A DNA stretch of 64,000 nucleotides from Pachyseris speciosa (lineage: Eukaryota; Cnidaria; Anthozoa; Scleractinia; Pachyseridae): the NCBI GenBank assembly GCA_016490735.1, contig JAEMWC010000993.1, forward strand, positions 212,501 to 276,500, in the 5' to 3' direction. A model generated the notes under the pieces. The model was not told where the DNA came from. It made no database searches and saw only the letters and a program-made list of their open reading frames with translations. Below, one piece after another: positions 34,101 through 47,399 of the stretch (position 1 is its first letter; each line of letters opens with the position of its first letter). The translations under genes were made by a program, and so were the position numbers.

Positions 34101-37100
34101 TAGAATCTACATTGTGTCTGTAAATAAAATTAAAAAGGAAAGTAATTTCATTACTTTTCCGTTCACGAGTACTGAAAGATTCCAATGATACAAGAAAAAC
34201 TCACACGTCTTTGGTAAAGGATGAAAAAGGCCAAACTTACATTAAATTGATATCCAAGAGATCATTCTGATTTACCAATGGCCTGAAAAACGCCATCATA
34301 CATCTGCAAAGCGAACAACCTTGATAACTAGTCAGTTTTCGCAGTAAATGTTCGCGTTTTCGTAAACATTTCCATATACAAATGATTGACAAGTCAGTAA
34401 TTAGCTTTAAACGCGTTGATTGGATAAGTGCACTCTTAAGCAAGGAATTGATCTTACTTTAGCGTGCACTTCGGCACTTTGATCTTTTCACGTTTCCTGG
34501 ACGACTAAATACGATCAGTCAAGTGAAACGGTTTGAAGCAGAACTCGTTCACACACAAGTTCGTCTCAAGTGCACTTGAAACGCTCCTCAAGTGCACTTT
34601 AAATGCCTAGTATGAACTCACGTAATATAATTGAAATTAATTGATGGTAAGATCTTATTTTCAGTCCGTCGTAAATGAAAGCATGTCTTGTACGTTGTTA
34701 ATTTGCAGTGTGTTTTAATTTGATTGCCTGTGATCAATGCCACTGACTCTGTATTCCGTTTCATAATTTTGTCATTCAAGCGCATCAGGATTTGGACAAT
34801 CCCATACGCTACATTCATGCTCCTGACTTTGAAAGAAACAGCCCACTTCATTTAGCCTGCCAAAAAGGTCATGTGGAAACTGTGAACCTCCTGGTCGATT
34901 TTGGAGCTGACGCGGTGGACGGCGGGAGTCAATGGGATCTACACTCACCACTGCACCTCGCGGCTGCTAATGGTCACATGACCACGGTAGAATTGCTGAT
35001 ATCCAACGACGCGCCTGTGGATTGCAGAGACGAACTTCAGAGAACTCCGCTTCACAGGTAAACTGATAGAGTTATGGCCGTTATTTTTATCAACATTGTA
35101 CTGTGTATTTGTATTTCATTTAGGCTATGATAAGGTGTCCATTTCAGATCTAAAACATGATCCTCACGTTGATTTGTAAGCGGCTTTTGCTTCCAAGGAA
35201 AACCACGTTTTTCTGGCATAGGAAAAACAGGCTAAACAGGCTAAACAGAAAATGCTAGTCAGATCAGGAAGGAGCCTCAGCCCCGCCAAGCTAGTATGCA
35301 TGTGTGACTCGGCCAGTAGAGAGTGAACCGTTCACTCTCTACTGGTCGAGTCACAATAGCTTGGTGAGGCTGAGGCTGACTAACATTTCCTGTTTAGCCT
35401 GTTTTTCCTCGGCCAGCACTGGCAATTCCTGGAATTGAAACTGATTTGTGCAATCCTCTGTCCTACTAACACCCGGAAATAAATGGGGATGTGTTGTGCA
35501 GGTGGCTCGAGATGTTACAGTCTAACGTCAGTCAAATATTACTAAAATCCCATCTGCATTTGGTTGAGGTGCAAAACACCTAGTTCACCAACAGCTGCGT
35601 TGGTATCCTTGTTGAGATAGAATAAATGCATTGTCTATGTCCATACTAAATCAAGGAAAAGGTTTTTCCCAAGTAAGAATTAGACAAGCCATCTCATCGA
35701 CAGAAGAATAGGAATAGTTCTAACGGGTAAACATAACTTGAGAAAATCTCGAAAACCCGAGGCAATTATGACGTTCCCGGTTGTTCAAAGATCCATCCAG
35801 AGGAATAATTTTTCCACTGGATAAAACCCACTATTAGTTGCAAGGCATTCATCCGCTCAATAGCAACCCAGTGTTCACTAGAACTGGGGCAAGGTCAATA
35901 AACAAATAAATCGTCGTACGAACAACCTTTCAACGCTTTCTTTTTTTTTTTGCAGGGCCGCTGAATTTGATCGAGTAGATATCGTAAAATACTTGCTTAA
36001 GGTTGGAGCAGATATTGAAGCCACAGACAACGCCAATCGCACAGCGTTTATCTACGCTGTAAAGCGAGGAAGGACGAAGGCTGCTGAAGTGTTATTGGAG
36101 TCTGGGGCTAACTTCCAGTCACGTGACGACTCTCTTAGGACCTGCATTCACCTTGCTGTTCAGTACGAGAGAGAGGATACTCTGCGCATGCTTCTAGAGC
36201 GGGATGAAGGCAAATTAATAAATGAAAGAGACAAGAACTTACAGACGCCTCTTCATTACGCTGCGCGATTAGGATTTTTGAAGGTAAGTTGAAAAAGTTG
36301 TTGTTTTTATTTGTTTTTGACATATAGAATAGGGAAATAACCACCAACGGGGTGGAAATACTTCATCAAATCCATATAGGTTTTTCTTGCATGGTATATG
36401 AAATTTATATTTAACAATTAGATTATTATTCGCTATCACGCATAGAAATCGAGAGCAAATAATCTAATAGACCTTTTTAGTTTGTAGATGTTTTCCCAAT
36501 GTAGACCATGTGATCTTCCCTAGGGGATTTCCCGTTTGTCTTTTCATAAATTATGCGTACATATGCACGTGAATAAGGCGAAATTTCAAAGAAACAGTTC
36601 TTTTGGGTAACATCACATGACCTACATTGGGTAAACAAAACATACAAGCTAAAAAGGTCTTTTGTTTTAGGATATTTATGAAGCCCTGTTAGGGGCAGGG
36701 GGTCTTTATATCCCCCGTCTGAATTTGAAACCCTTTCACATCCCAGTCCCTGGACCAATCAAATTGCAAGAAACCATATAGACAAAACTGTCTATGGTCC
36801 GGACTGGTTTCGGAATTTCGTCCAACATTCTATCCCCTCCCTTTATCCTTGGATATATTGTCAATTAAACTGAATAGCATTGCAAAGTGCGAGGTGAGAG
36901 TTAACATGCAGAAAACACCCAGAAAAAAAAAGTAAATCTGCCGTCAAGGTTATGTTTTGCTTTGTACACGTGCACTAGGTTGTCGTCAGTTCAGCTCCTT
37001 AATGGCGCCGTTTCAGAGCCTTCTCGCCTGTCGGAAGTTTAGTCTACTTGTCGTTCAAAACTAAACAAGCAAATTATCTAAATCCTCCTTGCAGGCACTT

Positions 37101-40100
37101 CGAAAACGTGAAGAAGCAGCCGTCATGTTGTTGGCAACCACTACTCGTTATCTATCACTAATAGATAGCGAGATAGCGAGTAGCGCAGCAATAAGAGAGC
37201 GACGTTCATGATTGAACGCTAGTAGATTTATACTAAAACGTGTTGTAAATATTTAAGTCCTGCGCTTTGAGTCGGCGCCACATAACCCATGCAAAAGGTT
37301 TTTTTCAGTTGCTTCGATAATGCACGATTCGTCTGTTCTGTCACACTTGTTCTGTGACAGAACTCGGTTGTCCTTTTATTACAGGCTGGCCTGATTGCTT
37401 CCTAAATTCTTTAGGAGGCGTAAAAGCAACAAAAACAACAAATGAAATAACACTTGAGCTTGATAATCGCAGTTAACTGATTTTCTAATCAGTCATCGGC
37501 CTCATATTTTCACACAGATTCTTCAGATCCTACTAGAGAAGAAGTGCACGGTGGCCCCTAAAGATGTATTTGAGAGGACTCCACTCCACGCAGCTGCCGT
37601 TAATGGGCACGTGAGCTGTACAGAGGAGATGTGTTTGTCAGAGACAGGGCATGTAAATGACAAGGATGAGCGCGGGCTCACGCCTCTACATCTGGCAGCG
37701 CGAGAGGGGCACAGGTACATAAAATGAGTTTAACTAGTAATGACTTTTTCCGGCCTAAATTCGAGACCAAGACTTCCTTTTCTGCTTCCAGATTCCACCT
37801 ATTTCTGTTTTTACTTTAGCATTAACACTACAGTAAGAAATTTGTCTTATACTTCCATCGAGTAGCAAGTAAAGCATACACCAGAGGGTAATATCTGCTA
37901 GCTTGGGTAGGAAATATGACATATAATTTTGTTTATTAACATCTGAGTGCCTTCGTCTTTTTAACATTTTTTTTTTTTACCATCCCGAACCACTGTCAAC
38001 AGAGAAACATGTTCTCTTCTACTACACATGGGCGCACATGCCATGACTCGAGACAGTAACCGCTGGACAACAGTTCACCACTGCGCCGCTGGGGGATGCG
38101 TGCGCAGCATGGAAGCACTGCTGGCCTACCATTCCACACTGCCTATGGAGGCAACGGATGAGGATGGCAATACGCCCCTGCACGTGGCTGCCAGGTGTGG
38201 GCACGTGGGCATTTTAGAACTGATGCTGTCACGTGGTGCTGACGTCACCGTGTTTAATAAGAAAATGATGACGTGCCTAGACGTAGCAATAGTGTATGGC
38301 AAGGAGAAGGTGGCAGAGGTTTTGATCAAGAATAATCAGTAAGTAAAAGCCAGTTTTACTCCTTGTCAACCATTAAATTGAGAACACAAAATCAGCAAAT
38401 ATTTGACGCGTTAAATAGTTAAAGGGTTACTTTCCAAAAGGAAACAATTCAGTATAATCCCATTTTTGAAACGGAGTTACGTCCAGTTCATACGTCGCAT
38501 TTCTGCTTTGTCGAATTCAAGTAAACTAATTAAATTCGCTAGAAATTCGACGTCTGAATCAACTGCCGAATTTCTGACGACGTTCGACTGGTCTTGTCGT
38601 TGCAATTTCCCGAGACAAAAGAAGCACAGTCAGTATAATTTGTAGTATGAAGAAAGTGTGTCATAAGTGCTAGGTATGAATTAACAGTCGCATTTCTGCC
38701 GCACTTAACTGAATTGACGCCGACACGGCAGAAATGCGGCGTATGAACCGGGCCTTAATTTAAGAATTAAAGCGTCAGTGTCCTATGTAAGGATATAAAC
38801 ATCATGTCGAGTGAAATGTCGTCTCAGTAGACAATTTTTAACCGTTTAACAATCTAGAAATATATAAACAACTGAGATTGGCGTTAAAAAAAATTAATGT
38901 TGCATATTAATCAGCGGCCTAATTTATTCAGCAGCAAAAACATAAACTAAATCTCACTGGCAAATGAAACAAACCGACCAAGATACCGAAGCTCAAACGT
39001 ACTCCAATAATGCGCAACAATGTTCATTATTATATTAGAGAGAAGTGAATCCAATCTCTCGATCGATCTTGTTTCTTTGTTTAAATTCCTGGTATTTGAT
39101 TTGATCATTGTCAGTCTGCAATAATCCTCTGCTGAGGTCGGATTGTTTACCCCACCAACTTCCCATGGTATCGGTTGAAGGGGCAACCCTGTGACCGATG
39201 CACTGCCATGGTGGATATGGACACGTCCCACAGCGCGTATCTTTCCGTGATAAGATAAGATAAGATAAGAACTATATTTTGTGACGCTAGCCTATTCAAC
39301 AATGTAAAAAAACAATAGCTGGTTTCCAGTAGGGGCGTAGTTATAGGTAATACTGTGTAGTGATGATAAGTTACTGTAGGTTTTTATATAAACATATATA
39401 TCCAGCGAATCACTAAATGAGTATCTCTCCATTCTTCGTTATCCAGGTGGAAAGATCTCCTTCTACGCAAAGCAGACTTTGGAATAAACCCAATGAAGAG
39501 CCTCATACAGACCATGCCTAGGCTCGCTGAAGAAGTCATGAACAGATGCGTCACCTACTCCGATCTTCCGCGACATGACCCTGAATATGCTGTGACGTTC
39601 GACTTCAGTTTTCTGGCCCCAAGTGATGAGGAAAACGACGATGGAAACAAATCCAAAAGAAATGGTTTATTTGGTCCTGCCACCATGGTTGAATGTGAAC
39701 GCGAAAGCCTTCTTATGCATCCGTTATCCCAAGCTCTTCTCCAGTGGAAGTGGAACACAGTCGGCAAACCACTTTTCTGGTGTAACTTTTTCACGTATAT
39801 TGCTTTTGTTTGCCTGCTCACTACCTTCGTTGTGACTGAAAGAGACAAGCAGTTGGTGTATTCTTCGCAGTCTGAAAATTCCTCTGGTGAAGACGACAAG
39901 ATCTTTCGGTTCAGGAGCGCGTTTTCGACTGGGGCCCCTGTGATAATAGCGTTATTCATCTGCATTCACCTGTTAAAGGAAATTTACCAGATTGTCGTAC
40001 AGCATTGGAGGTACTTCACTCATTTTACAAATCTGACTGAATGGTGCTGCTACCTGTCAGCATTGTGCTACATTGCACCTTATTTCTACGGAAGAAACAT

Positions 40101-43100
40101 TTTCTCATCGTCTATGGCTTTATGGCCATTGGCGAGCGGAGTTATCCTACTTTCATACATCAACATGGTTTTGTTCCTGCGAAGATTTTCCTTCTTCGGG
40201 ATCTACGTCTCCATGTTTTTTGAGGTGTCCAAAAGCTTTCTGAGAGTGGCGCTCATATTTACTCCGATAATCTGCGCATTCTCTCTGGCTTTTTTCCTAC
40301 TTCTTAAGGAGCAGGTATGCATGTAATACACAGTAAGACAATTTTACTTGTTAAAACCCCTCTCCGTTCAAAATGTACTTGTCAATTAGCTACGACAAAT
40401 TCTGGTGGAAAGTCTCCTCGGGTGTTTACCACGTTACAAAAACTACTGGTTATTAGGCTTCTATAAAATCATGGAGTATTACCTTATTTTTCCTATTTGA
40501 ATCGCGCGTTCTTTATTTCGTGAAAATTAAAATCGGTAGGCGTATGCTGCGTTCGAGCGGTATTCGGAGTATTTCGCGATCATGGTTTTGGGAGACAAAA
40601 AATCTAGACCCAATTTAATTTCCCGATTTCGTTGTGTCTTCAATATCGTAAAAACTTTTATCGTAAAGGTTAGTTAATTTAGAAGGCGTTTCCCGGCATT
40701 AACTTCTATAGAAGCCTGGCAACAGAAACGAACGACTGAACCACTTTAAAAAAGCAACGAATACAAGTCTCGCGAAAAGGTTTATTGACAATAACAGTAC
40801 GAGTCTTTTATGAGCAACCGGCTCAAGACTTTCATTCCGCAATTGAAAAATTTGTGTTGAGAGATCATTTGGTAGGTCGAGGGAGGAAACTGTTAACAAA
40901 TTTTTAAGGTATCACCATAACACTATATTTGAAAGCTAACCATTTCGAGTCATCGCTGAACTCCAATCACTATATATAGATCAGTGCCTAACCCAGCAGT
41001 TATTCTCTGCCTAAATGGAGTGTTGTCTACATCCCAAAGCGGGTTAACACTGACGTTGTCAGGTATTGCCATGTAACGTCACCAACTGTACAACCTTATT
41101 TTGAGATATGTTACATTGTATACGTGTCACAAAGTGTCTCACCGTTTTAGAGTATCCATTCCACTCATAACCGAAGATAAACTGAGGCACGTTCAAAACA
41201 AGTTTCCGGCAGAGGTCAGGCTTAATGCATTGAGCGAAGTAAACGAGTGCATACCTGGGGACAAGACACCTTACATGTGATTCTTATTCTTTGCAGGACG
41301 CTTTCAACACAATTTGGTGGTCTTTATGTAAGACATTCATTATGATGATTGGTGAAATTGATTATGGCTCCATTATCGTCGAATCTAAGGACATACTGAG
41401 CGAGAGGACTGGGGCTCCACTGGTGCCTACCCCACATTTCACTGCAGTCATCGTGTTCCTCTTCTGTATGCTGGTATCTGTTTTGCTGATGAATCTGTTG
41501 GTAAGCCACTCTTACATGTTAGCTCTTAAACCACCTCCACCCGAGATCAGTTTAGTGTTGTCTATGTGTTGTCCCAGGTAAATTGATCCTGAATGTGGTT
41601 TGTGGAGTGCAATTCTTTCGAATTCGGAAGTGCAATTGAGAGAGGTTTTGAAATCCGAAATCCATGAATCTGAATTCTTGAATCCTATGGCTTGGAATCC
41701 AGATCTGCATTGTTGGATTACTTTAATCAGCAACAATGTTTGAATATAGCTGAAATGAATGCCTTTCCTATAAATTTGCGTTGTTTGTTGGTTGTGCCTC
41801 ATATGTGACAAATTACACAATAATCGCGAACTTATTAGAGAGGTTATCCAAACACCTCCAGTCTTCAGCGCATGCAAAGCGCCACATTCCACTCCTCCAA
41901 GACCGACTCCTCGTCCCCGCTGAAGTAAGTCCCGCCTTGATGTTTTATTGAAGAATATCGCAAATTATTTTTCAATTTCTTCCGTTTTCTGCCAATTTAA
42001 ATCGAAATCACGTTCTCATCCAACCAATTCTTTCATATCCTGTAAAATTTCCGCCCCCATTGCTCTCAGGTTTCCATCCCCGCTTTCCCCTCTCCCTCTC
42101 CCCTCTCCCCTCTCCCCCCTCCCCTCTCCCCTCTCCCCTCTCCCCTCCCCTCTCCCCTCTCCCCTCTCCCCTCTCCCCTCTCCCTCTCCCCTCTCCCCTC
42201 TCCCCTCTCCCCTCTCCCCTCTCCCCTCTCCCTCTCCCCTCTCCCCTCTCCCCTCTCCCCTCTCCCCGCACCATCTCCAACCCCTATTATCGTTCTTGAT
42301 CTTGTCAGTTCCGTTTAAGGTAATTAGCGCATACAATATACGCTGTTTAACAGCATTTTATAAAAAAAATAGGAAATACTTGGCTCAAATTTAACTCTTA
42401 TAAGAATGTCTCTATGCTTGCGCAAACGGTGAATTATTTGGAACTGATGAAGCATTCAATTTGTCTAAAATTCATCAATGTTTTCTCTGTTACGGGAACA
42501 GTTAGAGGCATGACAAATTAGGTAAAGGGAATTGTGATTTTAATCTGATTTTTTTTTAGGTTGGTTTAGCAGTGGGTGATATTGACAGCATTCAGCGTGA
42601 CGCCAATATGAGACGCTTAGCAACGCAAGTTGAGTTTGTTACTGACATTGATCAAAGATATCCTCGCTTTCTGAGGAGACACTTGCATAAATCAGTGCTG
42701 GTGATAAAGCCAAATCGAAGGAACAAGCTTGCAGTGTAAGTATTTTCGAACCTCAAAGCAGTAGTCCCAAGACTCGTGTGTTTATAATTTAGGGCTGTCA
42801 CTAAACGTTGAGGGGTGTGTTGAATTGAGCCTCGCAACCGTAACTGACTTTAATGTTGCTTGGAGGGTACACAAAACCTCACTTCAACAGCCATGGGCCG
42901 TACCGAGTGTCATTGAAGGTATTCAAACGTAACAGGTGTTACCGGTTACGGCGCATCGCCAACGGCAGTCGTTCAAACGCAAAAACATAAATTACAGATC
43001 ATGTGTACTTGATTCTTGCTCGTATACTTTCTGTCCCAACTCACACCTGTTTTAGAGGATATTGCGCGATCCTACAGCGTACAACGCTGAAAAGCTACGC

Positions 43101-43625
43101 AATTATAAACAGTGGTTTTCGCGGTGAAATATCTACTGCACTTAGCCTTTTCAACCAACTGAACAAATAACTTTACCAGGCATATTTTGTTCAAGAAATC
43201 TACAGTTAGATAAAGAATTATCTCTTACCGTATTTGCTATTTTGAATACGTGCTGAGTTTTTTGATGAAGTTGCTCGACGTTGTGGACAAAAGGGCAGAT
43301 TTAAGAACGTCGCGTTGAAACTCCAAAGCTATCAACTGAAGCGGTTTGCCACAACTGCTTCTTTTTTTGCAGGCTGTTCAACATGAATGTGGACATGTTT
43401 CCAAATCCACCCAGCTCAAAGGATGGAGGCAGGAATGATGAAGCTGCAGATGACGAACCCACAGTATCATCTGAGGTAGCTAAGCAACGAGAGCAGATCA
43501 AGCGGCTGCAGAATGCTGTAGAAGATCAGTCCAGACTCCTTCAAGAAATTTTCCATCACTTAAAACAGCCCGCGCAAGCATTGGACACCACAGGGTCCTC
43601 GGGTCAAGATGGCACTGATTTGTAA
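31194..43625 (+). CDS. TRPA1: TRPA1-type transient receptor potential channel, 10 exons
   Basis: Exons: 31194-31600, 33348-33688, 34781-35057, 35956-36283, 37518-37714, 38003-38338, 39447-40314, 41297-41500, 42560-42735, 43373-43625. All junctions keep frame with GT..AG sites, giving 3387 bases and 1128 residues, the usual TRPA1 size. Residues about 60-640 are ankyrin repeats (repeated TPLHxAA). Six hydrophobic segments follow near 738-758, 792-812, 825-842, 852-874, 893-915 and 963-986. The pore helix and filter region ([10 protein letters not shown]) lies between the last two. After S6 comes the TRPA-typical [11 protein letters not shown], then a C-terminal coiled coil (about 1080-1110). 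TRPA channels are cation channels for irritants, electrophiles and temperature; the ligand here is unknown. The gene appears intact. Confidence 0.9.
32120..32830 (-). pseudogene. LINE reverse-transcriptase fragment in TRPA1 intron 1
   Basis: The minus-strand frame at 32583-32338 carries the RT core motif ([13 protein letters not shown], and [17 protein letters not shown]). Neighbouring minus-strand pieces retain weaker similarity in other frames (for example around 32740 for the fingers region). It is heavily decayed and antisense to TRPA1. Confidence 0.65.
35219..35409. mobile_element. 191-bp hairpin MITE in TRPA1 intron 3
   Basis: Nested inverted arms: GGAAAAACAGGCTAAAC against GTTTAGCCTGTTTTTCC at the ends, CCTCAGCC..CCAAGCTA against TAGCTTGG..GGCTGAGG further in, and 25-base arms at 35304-35328 and 35330-35354 with one mismatch around a single central base. 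No coding content. Confidence 0.75.
39246..39270. repeat. (GATAA)n short repeat
   Basis: Four to five GATAA units in TRPA1 intron 6. Confidence 0.85.
42085..42267. repeat. CCCTCTCC minisatellite in TRPA1 intron 8
   Basis: About 180 bases of near-perfect CCCCTCT / CCCTCTCC units, strictly pyrimidine on the plus strand. It is able to form triplex structures and gives false open frames in several phases. Confidence 0.95.
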
Positions 43626-44600
43626 ATGAAGTGTGAAACAGTGTTCAATATTTTATTTTATTTTTTTAGCTATTGTGTGAATAAGTGATAAAGTCGGCAC
43701 GGAAGCCCTGAAGAGCCATGCGGAAGAGTGAAGGCCAGGCTAGGGGTCGCTAGGGAACTACACAGCTCTGGGCACAAGGTTAAGGAATTAAATAGTGCTG
43801 AATTTTAAGGCACATTACTTTGCATGCGACGTTCTTCTTGTCTTCTGGATGGATGGATGCAGTCAAACAACAAGCTAAACACACAGCCTCTACATTGTTG
43901 GTCATCTGCCCCATGGAACCTCACCACATATGATAATCATAATCGCAAGATTCTTGGGTCATTGGCCAAAGTTACCATCTTATTGTTTCGATGAAAATTT
44001 ACATCGGCCAGGGTTATTAATAGGCATTTGTTGGACTGTGTATGTTTTGGTTCACGTTGTCTCACACTTTAACGAAACTGTGAACAAACAATGGTCACAG
44101 CTCCCTTTTAGAACTCCTTTTCTTTGAGAAGTGGTCTATACAAAGTTTGATAGTTATCTCTTCTCTGCATCTATTACATTAGTCAATGAACTATTTGTAA
44201 ACATAAGAAATTTGTCATTGACCTATAATTACGTGTAGCTTTAGAGTGGTTATTTGTTTTTGTATGTTAGCTCAATTACCTCTTTTCCTGTATTTGTAAA
44301 TATACAGCAGCCAACTCATAAACGTTTCTTCTCTGGTGCTGCATGCGTACTGTTTTGCTGCGATTGTATGCTCTGCTTTTGCATTGTCATCTCTGTCGTC
44401 TTATTTCAGCGGCAGTTTACAATTATTTATTTATTTATAATCTTTTTAAATAAGTTGTGACATTTATTAATTAATTTAGTTATTTATAATCTTTTTTAAA
44501 TAAGTTGTGGCATTAATTAATTAATTAATTAATTTATAATCCTTTTTAGTAACGTATGACATACATTCAAAGTGTGAAATAAAAATGAAGATTTAAAGAT
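43626..44600 (+). other. TRPA1 3' untranslated region
   Basis: No frame of interest follows the TRPA1 stop. AT-rich tandem blocks (TTATTTATAATCTTTTTAAATAAGTTG, given here in part as TTATAATC and AAATAAGTTGTG) repeat near 44425-44540, just before the poly(A) signal. Confidence 0.55.
44578..44583 (+). terminator. Candidate TRPA1 poly(A) signal
   Basis: AATAAA about 950 bases after the stop codon, followed by AT/GT-rich sequence. Confidence 0.5.
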
Positions 44601-46430
44601 GATGGTAATCATGGGGTGATGGCGATGGTATGGTGATGATGATGTTAACTACGATAGAGAGCCCTAATAGTTTTCATTTAGCCTCTGCCGTGCGAGCAGA
44701 ATTCGGAGTTATGGGCTTCTGCGAGGTATAGTTCACCTTTCCTTCAATTCCCCCATGCCGCACCTGGCCTACGTGGAAGCTCTCAACTGGGGTCAGCAGG
44801 CTTCCTATCTACTCAGGATTTAACTGAGCCTTTTCTAATAACGTGAACTGGGATGTTATATTAAGGTGATTCCTCTCAATTGCATGGCGCATCGTTACTG
44901 CACATAATTTATGGCGTCATTCAGCGCGCGCTCGTGCGCGCGTACACTAGAAACATTGCGAATTTGCCTTGACATTGAGCTTTTTCAGCTGAAAATTTCC
45001 CTTTGTCGTCGTGTTGTAAAGAAACGAGCACGGTGACCCCCCTTTTTTATTGGTGTAATTTACTCGTAATAGGCACAAGAAAAACATATTTTAAGAAGAA
45101 AAAAAGTTTAATAGTAGAAGTTGGATTATTTATATATAAATGGGGTGAAATTCTGCGTTTGGAGCCAGGAAAGACTGAGTTTGAGATGATGTCGAAGTGG
45201 TCCAATTTCCTCACATTATTTGCAAGATCGGGCAATTTGAAATCACAATACTAAACGAATATAGCCCAGAAAAACAATTAGGCTCTAGTTTTCACCACTA
45301 TTCATAGTTTTTGCTACAAAATAACAGCTTTCTTCAGTTGTTTATGCTTCGAACATTTCTCGTGCAACTCCGTAAAAACACTTAGAACAACGAGTTTGCA
45401 GGGCGAAAACAAGCACGGTGACCCCATCTTTTTATTGCATTTTTTCAATGTCCAATGCATAACTATCAATTGTGCCAAGTCTGAAAAAAATCTTAATAGT
45501 ATATCCTTTTCAGGGGAATTACCTTAAAGACTTTGTGAACCATAAGATCGTACGTTTTGACTGCTGCCGATCTCCACAGCAAACGCTTGAAAAACAAATT
45601 CTCTCCGCAGTTCAGTTACGTTAGTTTAAAGGCCGTTGGCGTGTTGTTATTGGCAGATTTTAATCGACTTTTCCCAGTTTGTTGGTTCTCGCCTTAACCG
45701 TAGTCGGCATCAGTGAAAAAAAGAATCGAATCTGTCTGTAATCCACGACTTCTTACATACAAGACAAACAATCCTTACCGCATAATTTAAAAATACACGC
45801 TGTTAATTTTCCTCGCCAGCTGAAAAAATCGGATCTTTTCTACACATTTTTACAAAAGTAAATTGTGAAAATAGAAACTTAACAGAAAGTTGCCCATGTT
45901 GCACAGATAGTAATGATGGTTACAATGTTTCCTTTCTTTCTAGCTTGCCTTATTAGTTTTGGCTTATTTATGTAGTCTACTGGGTAAAGAAACAATAGTT
46001 GTTACGGTCTTTCATTACTTTATAAAACAAAAAAATAAAAAAAGATTGTGCTTTGTGTAGCTGGCTTTTAAGTAATGTTAAACAAATGAGCAGGAGTGTT
46101 TTATCAAGCCGAGTGTTTTAGGACTAAAACACGAATTGCGAATTTATTGAACGGCTTAAAAAAGCTGTACTGTACATCTACCATTCTTACACTAAAATTT
46201 AGATTTTGGGTTATTTTGGCCTTAAAAATCGGATGTAAAATTTAGCCGTGTCTTTATCAGATATAAAGACACTCATTAAAAGTTAATTTCTTTTGTATTT
46301 CCTTCATGAATCATTAACGAGTTTTTTAAGTGGGGTTTATATTAACTACGTACATACAGATCTACGCATGATATTTCATAAAACCCCTGTATGTTAGAAA
46401 ATAGAATGATTTTCAATTTAATGTCGTTAA
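44600..46430. other. Noncoding region downstream of TRPA1
   Basis: GCACGGTGACCCC occurs twice (about 45030 and 45414), suggesting a degraded repeat. No gene or RNA recognised. Confidence 0.45.
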
Positions 46431-47088
46431 GGGGGGACTAACTTAACTACAAAATTAGCTAACATTGTTGCTATGGAAAGATGCCAACCCTCATATCTTG
46501 GAAACCCTAACTTGCACAGGCAAGCTGCCTGGCTATGTTTTTACAATCAAAAAGTTTTACAAGATTTTCGAGTCACAACCATATTTGGTAAGTCACGTGA
46601 CCAGAACAGAAAAAGGCCTAAAACTCGAGTGGCGTACACTTCTGGATATCGAAAATGGTGCCAATGGTTAACGATCGCCAAGGTGCAAAACTCTACGTAT
46701 CGATTTTTGGAAATTCGCGTTTTTGTGAGATTTATGACGCCATAAGCACGCAAATTCATACCATTTCGTCATTATCATTGCAGTTATGTACGTTAACAAC
46801 AATTGCTTACGTAGGCTTGTAAAGAAGGCTGGAATATCTCCGACTGACAAAAAAAATCGGAACTTCACACCATTTTCTCCAAGTTTTAGGGATTTTTCCC
46901 TGTAAAGTGCGGTTAGAGCCTGGGGCAAGTTGCGCATGCGCAATAACAATTCATAAATTTTACATGTTCACCTCTTCGCATGTTTCAGCAATATAGTGGC
47001 AAAAACACCGAAAAACCGTGTTTTACAAATACAGTCCGTAAAAATCCCTTGGCAACAACGCTAAGTCTGTAGTTAAGTTAGTCCCCCC
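46431..47088. mobile_element. TTAA-flanked MITE, 658 bp
   Basis: Terminal inverted repeats GGGGGGACTAACTTAACTAC and exact inverse (47069-47088), flanked by TTAA at 46427-46430 and 47089-47092. No transposase inside. Confidence 0.8.
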
Positions 47089-47360
47089 TTAAATCTAAAC
47101 CGAAGCGATTACTCTTGCCAGTGACAACAGACGCAAACAGCGCAACCAGCCAATCAGAATTCGAACTAATTACAGATCATTGCTCCTAACCGGCGCCAAT
47201 GCGCAGGAAAATGCGCTTATGCAAATCACGATTTTTTGGTTTTGATTTTTGCTTCTCTTTGGTCGGCAAATTTCCAACCAATCACAGAGAGAAGTTAAAC
47301 AAAACCACAGCAAACAAGAATTACTATTTCAACTCGCTGGGAAACAGTCGACCTCGTCGT

Positions 47361-47396
47361 CTGATTAATTGAAGACTGCCAGTGTGCAGTCGAAAC
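47361..47396 (+). ncRNA. Degenerate hammerhead-like motif
   Basis: CTGA, then TGAA-GACTGC-CAGTGT-GCAGTC-GAAAC. Helix II and the GAAA core are intact, but the CUGANGA core is interrupted by a few extra bases and helix I and III are unclear. It may be a decayed Penelope-type ribozyme. Confidence 0.3.
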
Positions 47397-47399
47397 TTT

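Noticed and set aside
42008..42394. Pro/Ser/Leu and Arg/Gly/Glu repeat proteins
   Set aside because: Artefacts of the CCCTCTCC minisatellite, open in several frames on both strands, inside a TRPA1 intron.
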